From positions 1-50,780 of the forward strand of contig JACMPW010000016.1 of the NCBI GenBank assembly GCA_014377305.1: DNA of 50,780 nucleotides. The letters are read 5' to 3'. Source of the DNA: Candidatus Altimarinota bacterium. GTDB taxonomy: Bacteria; Patescibacteriota; Gracilibacteria; BD1-5; UBA2023. Made by a program: the position numbers and the translations under genes. The notes under the pieces are model-generated. The model did not search any database. It saw nothing but the letters and a program-made list of their open reading frames with translations, and had not been told where the DNA came from. Positions 1 to 9,507 of this stretch are shown here, in pieces; the stretch's first letter is position 1, and every line of letters begins with the position of its first letter.

Positions 1-19
1 GGGAGCCATAAAAATTCCC

Positions 20-51
20 AAAAAACCTTCTCTATTATGGGAAGGTTTTTT
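20..51. terminator. Bidirectional hairpin terminator
   Basis: An 11-bp inverted repeat (AAAAAACCTTC / GAAGGTTTTTT) with a 10-nt loop and a T-run on either strand. It would end a gene lying left of the window. It also argues against starting the ABC-F gene at the ATG at 37, which lies inside the hairpin. Confidence 0.75.
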
Positions 52-63
52 ATAAAAATATCT

Positions 64-1890
64 ATGATCCCATCTCTCATCACTCGTGTCATCACTGCCC
101 ACCCCGACTTCACCCATGATGAGGTCGCTGAAGTGTGTCAGGACTATATGGACTCGATGACGAGTGAGAAGATCAAAGATGAAACCAAGATAAAGCGTCT
201 CATGAAGTACATCGAGAAAGAGTTCGAACTCGGCGAATCCAAGATCGAGAAAACCTCTAATAAAATCTACAATCTAGAGTCTGTTCCCGAGTATCTTTTT
301 TCCGGGGAGTCTCGTATCGTCTCAGCACTCGTCTCTATCACAGGCCTCGTGAAAAATATCGAACAGACCGAGCTCTTCGCGGATGCCGAGATGCAGATCA
401 ACCGTCGTGACAAGGTGGCACTCATCGGCAAAAATGGAGCTGGAAAGACTACTCTACTCAAGATGATCATCGGTCGAGAGGGCGAATATAAGGGAACTAT
501 AGAAAAGGCGACAGGACTCAAGGTGGGATATCTCTCCCAGGATCTCTTCTGGCAGGATATGAGCAATACCCTCAGAGCCGAGATGCTCATGGTATTCCCA
601 GATATCACAGAGCGGATAGTCAGACTCACCGAGATCGAGTGGGACGATAACCAGTGGGAAGAGACGGATGCGATCAAAACATACCTCCGAGACCATGATG
701 GATACCGTAGATATGATCTCCAGACGGAGATACTCAGATATTTCGGATTTACCGATGCGATGCTCGATCAGCACGTACTATCGCTCTCAGGAGGTGAACA
801 GACCAAGGTACAGATCGCGAAGTTCCTCATCACTGAGGTCGATCTCCTCATCCTCGACGAGCCGACGAACCATCTCGATATCGAGGGGATTATTTTCCTC
901 GAGAGATTTTGCAAAATCTGGAAAAAGGCTATCCTCTCCATCTCCCATGATGTCCGTTTCATCGATAATACCTCGGATCGGATCGTGGAGATCTCAGGAA
1001 AAAAACTCAATAACTACCAAGGCAAATACGCGGACTACCTCGTCGAGAAACAAGCGAGATATGATAGACAGCTACGGGCACATACACTGCAAAAAAAAGA
1101 AATAGAAGAGCAAGAAGCGTGGATCAATCGGTTCCGCTATACTCCGTCGAAGTCCAACAGTGTCCAGAGTCGCATCAAGCAAGTGGACAAGATCGAGCGT
1201 ATCGACAAGCCTGAGGGCGAGTCAACAGTCAGGAATATCACTATCAAGGCAGGTAAGCGACTCCCAGAGAAGATCATGACGATCACGGATCTCGCTGTCG
1301 GATACAACACACCGATCATCACGACTCACGGAGAGCTGATAGTGAGAAAAGATGAGAAAATCGGGATCATCGGACGCAATGGTGCTGGGAAGACGACACT
1401 ACTGAAAACCATCCTCGGAGAACTCCGAGCCCTCTCAGGAACCGTCACGACCAATCCAAATCTCATTATCGGATCCTATTCTCAGGTGCTCGCCGACCTG
1501 GACGGGAGTGCGAGTATCATCACCGAGCTCACTCGCAACTCTGGCAACGAGGGCGAGATCCGAGCAATGCTCGGTGGACTCCTCATCACGGGTGACAAGG
1601 TAGATCAGACGATCGCTACACTCTCAGGTGGTGAGCGGGCCAAGGTGGCACTCACGAAGATGCTCCTCACTCATCCTCATGTCATCATCATGGATGAGCC
1701 GACGAATCACCTCGATCTCCACTCCAAGGAAGTGATCAAAAATATGCTCGAACACTTTGACGGGACGAGTCTCATCGTCTCACATGATCGGGATCTGCTC
1801 GAACATATATCGAACCGTGTCTGGCTGATACAAGAGTGAGTACTCATGACTTTCGATGATCCTGAGCGAGGTTTTGTTGAGGTGTTTTAG
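64..1890 (+). CDS. ABC-F family ATPase (translation factor / ribosome protection type)
   Basis: A soluble protein of 608 aa with two ABC nucleotide-binding domains and no membrane segment, the ABC-F layout of proteins that act on the ribosome (EttA, Uup, ribosome-protection factors). Domain 1 has Walker A GKNGAGKTT (~122), signature LSGGEQTK (~241) and Walker B LLILDEPTNHLD (~261). Domain 2 has GRNGAGKTT (~437), LSGGERAK (~521) and VIIMDEPTNHLD (~541). A charged linker joins them. An extra ~100-aa N-terminal segment precedes domain 1. I chose ATG 64 because an earlier in-frame ATG at 37 lies inside a terminator hairpin; a TATAAA box at 51-56 sits 7 nt before it. The TGA at 1837 is read as Gly, which adds 16 residues before TAG. 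No other in-frame TGA occurs, unlike the neighbours. The exact ABC-F subfamily cannot be told. Confidence 0.9.
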
Positions 1891-1972
1891 TTCTATTTTG
1901 TTATACTAAGGTACAGGAGATCTGTCAAAAAAGTAGATTCTTCCTATTGTCAGAATGACAAAAAATAAAAAA

Positions 1973-2000
1973 TTGATCAGTATTGCTATTCGGCTATATC
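1973..2000 (+). promoter_or_regulatory. Promoter of the small membrane protein gene
   Basis: TTGATC, 16 nt, TATATC. The predicted RNA start near 2007 leaves a leader of ~23 nt before ATG 2031. The spacing matches the other promoters of the window. Confidence 0.45.
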
Positions 2001-2030
2001 GAACTATACTGGATTTTTATCATCTCCACT

Positions 2031-2495
2031 ATGATCCACCTCCTCCAAGAGATCCGTATATTGAAACAAGCATGAAAACTGCATACCAAGCTCATATTCC
2101 GTACTCGGATGTTATTTGTCATCGCAATGATACTCCTAGGTATCGTCATATACAACATATTATGGAGAGATATCGATATACTTATATCAGTCAGCCTCGG
2201 TATAGTTGGTTTTATATTGGGACTCTATATATTCAGTGAGATGAATGTAGTCAACTGGAATGAGGAAGAAGAGATACTGAAGTCAGGCAAGATGGATAGA
2301 GTAGGATTCGTCGCACTCGGACTTTATATAGTCTTTGAGATCGGACTCAGAACCTTTTTGAATCGATACTTCCCTACTAGTGTTGTCCCACTCCTCCTCT
2401 CGGGTATCTGTGGCACGATCCTCGGGCGAGCCATCGGCACGCTGGTAGAGATCCACAGAGTCTATCAGATGCAATCATCAGAAAAACATAAGTAG
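2031..2495 (+). CDS. Small multi-pass membrane protein, unknown function
   Basis: 154 aa. A short basic N-terminus (including one TGA-encoded Gly) is followed by four hydrophobic segments at about 27-45, 50-68, 88-107 and 113-135, with an acidic loop NWNEEEEILKSGK between the second and third. Four-helix membrane proteins of this size are common and I do not recognise the family. With the standard code the reading frame would start only at ATG 2109; reading TGA as Gly extends it to ATG 2031, downstream of a plausible promoter. It sits between two ABC-F genes, but each of the three appears to have its own promoter, so a functional link is not shown. It ends with TAG. Confidence 0.6.
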
Positions 2496-2528
2496 GAAAA
2501 GTATATTTTCTTATCAAGATACAGAACC

Positions 2529-2558
2529 AAACTCTTTATCTTGTATAAAGAGTTTTTT
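2529..2558 (+). terminator. Terminator after the small membrane protein gene
   Basis: 11-bp arms AAACTCTTTAT / ATAAAGAGTTT with a 5-nt loop and a T-run. It follows the TAG stop at 2493 and precedes ATG 2574. Confidence 0.7.
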
Positions 2559-2561
2559 GTA

Positions 2562-2567
2562 TATACT
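2562..2567 (+). promoter_or_regulatory. -10 box of a leaderless ABC-F gene
   Basis: TATACT lies six bases before ATG 2574, so the mRNA would begin at or next to the start codon. A weak -35 (TTGTAT, 2541-2546, spacing 15) overlaps the preceding terminator. Confidence 0.4.
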
Positions 2568-2573
2568 TCTCAT

Positions 2574-4352
2574 ATGAATCACCTCAATATCAACATCAAT
2601 ACCTATGAGCGAGACGGTGATATCATCATCGGAGATATCCATATGATCATCAATCAGACCGACAGGCTCGCTCTCATAGGGCCCAACGGTGTGGGCAAGA
2701 GTACTCTGATGCGGATCATCTCTGGAGAGATATCTGAGTATGATGGGAGTATAGAGAATATCGGTGGTATGACGCTCGGATATCTCGAGCAGATACACTT
2801 CATGGATGAGTCCATCACGATACGAGATGAGCTCCGAGATGCTTTCGCAGAGATACGACAACTCGAGAGGATCATAGCAGTCGAAGAGGAGAAAATGGGT
2901 GAAACGGGAGAATTCGAGGCATATACCGATGCTATCGATCGCTACAAGATACTCGGTGGCTATACCTATGAGAACGAGGTAGAGAGAGTCGCCCGTGGGA
3001 TCGGGATATTTGACCTCCTCGAGAAACCACTATCGAATGTATCTGGTGGAGAGCGCACCAAGATTGCCCTGGCGAAGATATTGCTCTCTCGTCCTGACTT
3101 TCTCCTCCTCGATGAGCCAACCAACTTCATCGATCTCGTCTCAGTCGAGTGGCTAGAGCACTACCTCGAGCACACGTGGAAGTGAGGCTATATCATCGTC
3201 TCACATGACCGTGAGTTCCTCGACCGTACCTGTAGTATCACTCTAGAGGTACTCGGCAAAGACGGTATCAATACCTATCATGGTGACTACTCGTATTCAG
3301 TAGAGGAACGCAAAAAAGTGAGCTATATTCAGGATAAAAGATACGAGGAACAACAGATCCATATCGAGAGTGAAAAGAAACTCATCAACCGATTCCGAGC
3401 GGGATCTCGCTCAGGATTCGCAAAAAGTCGAGAGCGTCAACTCGAAAAAGTCGAGATCATAGAGAAGATAGAGACTCGCATCTGAGTCAACTTCATATTC
3501 TCATATGACAAACATGGCCCCGAGACACTCATCAAGATCGAGGATACATTCATCGGACGACATGAGCCACTATTTTTCATCAAGAGTGCAATATTGTCTC
3601 GGTGAGATCGGGTATGAATAGTATGAGAAAACTGAGTTGGGAAATCTACACTCATAAAAACGATACTCGGACAGATGAAACCACTCGAGGGATATCTCAG
3701 TATCCATGAAAATGCTCGCATTCTCTACTTCTCACAACTCCACGAGACACTCGACACGAGTGTGAGTATATATGACAACTTCGCTCGCCATGGACTCCCC
3801 TACTCTCGTGAACGAGTCGGGAGTATCATCTCGACCTATGGGTTCGAGTTCGCAGACTACACCAAGATCGTAGGCAATCTCTCTGGCGGGGAGCGGTCTC
3901 GCCTCCTTTTTGCTATATTGAGTCAAAATACTCTCGCTTGGAAATATACCAAAAAAACTAATAATCCAGAAGATGAATACCTCATTCCAGAATCTTCATC
4001 TCTATCTAATGTCTTAGTTTTTGATGAGCCAACAAACCATCTCGACGCTGATACGAGAGAGTCACTAGAGCGATCGATCCGTCAATATCCAGGTACTGTA
4101 CTATTCATCTCTCATGATCGCTACTTCGTGAACAAGCTCGCAGAGCGTCTCTGGATCATCGAGGATGGTGAGCTCATCATCTCATATGGCAACTACGAGG
4201 ACTATAGATACAAGCGTGAGCGAGGGATCGACCTCGATATGAGCCTATTCAATGTCGATGGCGAGATGGATCTCGTACTCGAGGAAAAGCTAGGTGTAGT
4301 AGAGGCTCGACGAATCAAGGAGAAGTTCGCTAGACGCAAGCTCAAGAAATAA
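2574..4352 (+). CDS. ABC-F family ATPase, second copy (UGA-rich)
   Basis: 592 aa with tandem ABC domains, a second ribosome-acting ABC-F type protein and clearly a different paralogue from the one at 64-1890. Domain 1: GPNGVGKST (~36), VSGGERTK (~156), Walker B with DEPTNFID (~177), where Phe replaces the usual His. Domain 2: GENGVGKST (~351), LSGGERSR (~436), VLVFDEPTNHLD (~479). A basic, helical linker with KKLINRFRAGSRSGFAKSRE joins the domains. Six in-frame TGAs occur. Those at 3603, 3615, 3624 and 3633 encode glycines in and just before the second Walker A, with the frame reading R-G-D-R-V-G-I-V-G-E-N-G-V-G-K-S-T. This is the strongest proof in the window that UGA is glycine. The gene ends with TAA and a strong terminator. 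An earlier ATG at 2541 lies in the terminator loop and was rejected. Confidence 0.92.
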
Positions 4353-4353
4353 T

Positions 4354-4393
4354 AAAAAACTCTCCCCCCGAGTAATCGAGGGGAGAGTTTTTT
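4354..4393. terminator. Bidirectional terminator between convergent genes
   Basis: 14-bp arms AAAAAACTCTCCCC / GGGGAGAGTTTTTT. It serves the ABC-F gene on + and the giant surface protein ending at 4423 on -. Confidence 0.85.
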
Positions 4394-4422
4394 ATGAATC
4401 AGTTTTTATTCAATCCTATCAA

Positions 4423-7400
4423 CTATTGTATCACTGATATATTGTAGACCATAGATGGGAGATCGATAGCCGCTGCAGATACATTGCAGAATTTTGCCTC
4501 GACCGTATTGGCGGCTGACACTCGAGTATATGCTATGATCATACGATCAGCAAGGGCTGATGTAGGTGATATGGTAGCGACTCATCCGACGACAGCATTG
4601 GTAACAGTGAATGTCTGAGCAAGACAAGCAGATGTTGCAATAGATGCTATATCAACAGTAGGTGCCGCCTTGATAAAGGCATTGAGCTGAGTTCCGTTGG
4701 TTCCGAGTTTAAATGTACCAGCTACATCCAGTTTCGATGAAGGACTCACACCGATACCAACATTTCCCGATGTATCGATCCTCATACGTTCAGTATTATT
4801 TGTCGCAAATACGAGTATACCATCTGCAGGAGAGAACATACCACCATCAGTATCTCCAGGAGAAGAAAATAGATATCAGTTTGATCCATTGAACAGTGAT
4901 CATCCGACTGCTCGTATTCCTCCATCTACATCAAGTAGACTCGACGGTATCGGTGTACCGATACCGACAGCTCCAGTACTCGTCATACGCACTACTTCGA
5001 CTGGTGCCACATTGGTCGTTGTACTACGATTGGCGAATACGATATCACCCTGAGTATTCCCCGTAGTACTCGTCGTGATAAATCCTATCTCTGCAGGAGC
5101 ATACCTGGTCGTACCAGCGAGTCCACTATACCCGAATCCGATAGTCTGGATTGCTGTGATCCTATTCTCGAGTCCTCCGATATTGAGATATGGGATACCA
5201 TATGCGACTCCGAGATTGGCATCAGCTCATTGTACTCATCGCTTGATCATCATCTGTGGGACTGCAGAGCTGGTAGAGCCTACAGGAGATCCTGCTACAA
5301 CAAAATGACGATCTGGAAATGAGGTACCGATACCGATCTGCCCTCCTCCCGTGATCGCCTGGAGCTGTGAGTTGAGTCCCGTATTGATATAGAGATACTC
5401 ATTGTGGTTGGCTGGGATCGAGAGGACTCGCTGCCATGGAGCTGGGGTCTGATAGGGTGAGTCATTGGTATAGAGTCATCCAGTACTATTACCATTGAAC
5501 CGACCACTACGAGCAAAGAGTGGAGCATCACCACGAGCACCGAGTGCGAGCTGATAGCCAAATGTATCTCCCTTCGCTGACATGGTGAACGAGTTATATG
5601 GACTCGCGGAGATACCTGTGACAGGATCTGGATCGACACAATCATATGCCCCAGGAGAACCATAGGTACCAGTTATCGAACAGAGTGCATCCGTACCATT
5701 TTCCTTGAAATATGGTCCATTGTTTGATGGTCCATCTCATTTGCTCACGACGAATGACTGCTTACCTGGAATGGCAAAATATTGGTTGAAGTCATAACTC
5801 ACATTGAATGTATTGAGATCAGGATTGGGCGTGGGAGGTGAACTACGGAGAGTACCCGTGTATACGGCAATATTACTGATTGGACTAATCGGAATGACCT
5901 TTCCTGATGCATCGACACCGAGTGCGAGCACATTGTTTGAGGTGAGAGGAGTCGAGAGATTGATACGAGAGAACTTGAGTCCAGAGTCGTTGGCGATACC
6001 AGAGTCGATGACAAACTTGGTAGTGAGACTCACTCCTGTTCCTACACCGATATTGGTCCCATTATCGAATATCTGAGAAGCATAGAGTCCAGTACCTCCA
6101 GTACCAAATTTGGAGATATAGTTCTCTACTCCTCCTGTGATACCTGTAGCTGTTGCACCTGAGAGTGATGATGACCATGTGGCGAGACCGGTAGCATCTG
6201 AGGTAAGGATCTTGCCTACACCTGGCGTACCACCAGTGATACGCACCGTACCAGATACTGTCAGAGTAGTAGTAGGTGCGTTGGTACCGATACCGACGAA
6301 GTTGCCTACATTGTACATCACTGATCCTGTGAGAGCATCTCAAAGTGTAGCATCTGCTCGTGGTATCTGATTTGGGAGAAATCCCAATCCTGAAACACCT
6401 GCCGACCATGCACAGTTGGATCACATCTTATTCACTCCGTTGATCCACATACGACACTCTTGTCCTCCATTCTCAGAGAGAGTGAGCATCGGAGTAGTAG
6501 AGTTCGTACTACCGAGAGATTCTACTGTAATATATCCGACTGTTGCAGCACCTCATAGAATACTAGAGATATCACCTATGTAGAGTTTTCATCCTGTTTC
6601 ATAGAGTTGTGAGTTGCTGATGAGTCCGCCACTATCGAATTTGGATATATAGTTCGGTGTACCACTACTGCGGACGATATTATTGAGACCTGCCCAAGAC
6701 GATATACAGATATCATTGATGCAGAGTCCACTACCCGTATTGAGTATACTCCCTGATCCTCGCATATCGAACATGTACTGTGGATTGATGGTATTCATAC
6801 CGACTCGAGAACCAGTATAGTAGAGTGATGTCGAGTAGAGCCCAGTACCTCCAGCTCAGAAATATGGCATATAGTATCCAGAGCCTCCTATGATCCCTGT
6901 AGCGGTAGTGCTACCTGAGAATCCAGTCATCCAAGTAGCAAGACCGCTCGCATCTGAGGTGAGTATCCGTCCGAGACCAGGCGATCCACCTGCTATACGT
7001 ATCTGATTAGAGAGATACAGATTCTGCCATGGGAGAGCAACCGATCCGATATCACGATACATCGCTGGAGCAGCTGCATCAGGGAGGAGGGATCCTGATA
7101 CCGTCACATTGGCGACAGTACGATTGACTATCGTATCCGTGATGACCTTGCCCTGGACAGTGATGTCACCCGTGATCAGTGCTGATCCTGATACACTCAG
7201 CTTCGCCGATGGAGTCGATGTGCCTATACCAACATTGGATCCTGAGTTATAGATATTGGTCGAGGATACCCAGGTAGTACCGTTGTAGTAGAGAGTAGAT
7301 CCAAGTACTGATCCAGATATCGAGAGTCCTGTAGCAATCGGAGATGTCCAGCTCGCCACACCGAGTGCATCAGATACGAGATAGTATCCACTCGCAGAGC

Positions 7401-9459
7401 CAGTACGGAGACGGATCTGTCAGTTGACATCGAGTGTGGATGTAGGAGTTGTAGTACCGATACCTACTCCTGTACCAGTATCAAAAATCTGAGATGCGTA
7501 GAGTCCTATACCTCAGGTACCGAACTTGGATATATAGTTCTGAGTACCTCCTATGATTCCTGTGGCAGTAGCACCCGAGATGGATGAAGACCAAGTAGCG
7601 AGACCAGTAGCATCTGAGGTGAGGACTTTGCCGAGACCTGGTGTACCACCAGTGATCTTGACTTGTCACGCGACTTCGAGACGAGCTCATGGACTCGCAG
7701 TACCGATACCAACTCCTGTACCAGTATCAAAAATCTGAGAATTGGCTATGATAGATCCGTTCCACTTGGTTACATAGTTCGCGAGTAGTCATGAGCCCGA
7801 TATACCGATAGAATCATTGGAACATATCCAGTTGGACAGTGTACCACTCCAAGCAAGAATCTGTCCAGCAGAACACGGAATATTGTTGGGACGATAGTCC
7901 AGACTGGCCCCTGCTCATCCTATACGCACTGATCCAACAATATCGAGACGAGCTCATGGAATAGTAGTGCCGAGTCATACTCCTGTACCAGTATCATAGA
8001 GTTGTGAGTTGTTGATACCAGTACCCGTAGGGGTATACTTGGCTATATAGTTGGTCGTACCGACGAGTGGACCTGCGAGACCGAGAGTAGTAGTAGATGG
8101 TGCAGCAGCTGGAGTCTGCCAAGTCGCTATACCCGATATATCACTCGTGAGCACTTTACCAGTTCCCTCCGTTCCATCTACGATCTTGATATTTCCTGAG
8201 AGATCGAGTCGAGCCAGTGGATTGAGTACCCCTATACCGATATTCCCATTGTATCCATAGAGTACATTTCCGATATTGATCTGATTCGAGAGGGTATCAG
8301 ATATATTCGGTTGAGTATTGTATCCGATGAATATGTTATTATTCCCTGATGTGAGATTGGATCCTGCAAGATATCCGAGAGCCGTGTTATTGTATCAGAC
8401 GGTAGTATTATAGAGTGAGCTCATTCCGATTGCACTATTCTGGTATCCGGTGATATTACTGTAGAGTGCATTATATCCGTTGGCTGTATTGGTGGGGATA
8501 TTCGAGGCTCATCGTCCCACTGTGATTCAGTTGATAGTAGCGTCTGCGGTAGTGACGAGATTGCTACTAGCACCAGAGAGACGCATCCCCTCGATACTAT
8601 TGCGTCGGAATACGAGATCGACATTATCAGCCGTACCAACATAGTCAGTTGCTGAGGTAGTACCAGAGTTGCCAGTCTGCCGCCAGAATGCTCCAGAGAG
8701 AGCAAAGTCTGCAGTACTCACAGAGGGCTGCCATGAAGCGAGACCTGTTGCATCAGAGGTCAATACTCTCCCTGAGGCAAATCCACCACCCGTGATACGA
8801 ATTGTCCCTGCGATATCGAGCTTGGCCCCTGGAGCTACCGTACCGATACCGATATTGGTACCGTTATCGAAAAACTGAGATGGATAGAGTCCTGTACCTC
8901 CAGTACCAAATTTGGATACATAGTTCGCGACTCATCCAGTGATCCCTGTTGCTGTAGCACCTACTATTGCGGACGACCAATATGCGAGACCCGTCGCATC
9001 GGAGGTAAGTACACGATTGAGTCCAGGAGCTCCTCCTGTGATCTTCATCTGACCGGCTACTTCGAGACGAGCAGTCGGAATAGCGGTACCGATTCCAACA
9101 TTGGTACCATCGTCATAGATCTGAGAATTGTTGATCCCTGTACCAGTAGGAGTATACTTAGCTACATAGTTCGGTGTACCGACAAGTGATCCCGAGAGTG
9201 AGAGTGTAGCACCAGATACTGGCGTGATAGGCAGAGTACTACATATCTGTACTCCTGTCGAGGTGAACCCGATGATGATCTCATTCGAGAAACATATATT
9301 GGAGAATATATTAGTAAAATATGTATTGAAATATCACCCCGTCACCTCACTCCCTCCAGGATTGGGGAGAGTAGGATAGGTCACTGCGTATAGTGATGAT
9401 AGCATGAGACTCGTCGAGAGAGAGATGATGAGTGACAGTCGAGAGAGAGATGGTCGCAT
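4423..9459 (-). CDS. Giant tail-fibre-like surface protein (VGIGT modules)
   Basis: 1678 aa, secreted. The N-terminus is a signal peptide (MRPSLSRLSLIISLSTSLML, then LSSLYA). Most of the protein is about twelve degenerate modules of the type NVGIGT..P.AKL.VAG..KITGG.PG.GK.LTSDATGLA.W, the pattern of phage tail-fibre and bacterial surface-fibre beta-structured shafts. A short stretch with NTAIG-like repeats occurs near 8290-8520. The C-terminal ~75 residues (ACLAQTFTV, then RVSAANTVEAKFCNVSA and a terminal hydrophobic strand) look like a globular cap also seen at the ends of fibre-like proteins; no S74 chaperone is present here. TGA codons restore one continuous frame from ATG 9459 to TAG 4423. 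Likely a trimeric or fibrous adhesin; the target is unknown. The start is 48 nt from the stop of the upstream sister gene and has its own promoter. Confidence 0.85.
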
Positions 9460-9469
9460 GGAGAATGAG

Positions 9470-9497
9470 GATATATACTATAACTATGTAAAATCAA
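9470..9497 (-). promoter_or_regulatory. Promoter of the 1678-aa surface protein gene
   Basis: On the minus strand: TTGATT, 16 nt, TATATC. The -10 ends ten bases before ATG 9459, giving a leader of only a few bases. It lies in the 48-nt gap between the two giant genes. Confidence 0.5.
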
Positions 9498-9507
9498 ATC
9501 TAGTTGA

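Noticed and set aside
37-63. Upstream in-frame ATG as start of the first ABC-F gene
   Set aside because: It lies within the loop and arm of a terminator hairpin and encodes the poly-T arm as KVFYK-like sequence; ATG 64 follows a -10 box.
1837-1839. TGA as the true stop of the first ABC-F gene
   Set aside because: All other host genes require TGA as Gly, so the frame must run to TAG 1888, although the extension carries no recognisable domain.
2541-2573. Upstream in-frame start of the second ABC-F gene
   Set aside because: The added residues come from the preceding terminator; ATG 2574 sits six bases after a TATACT box.
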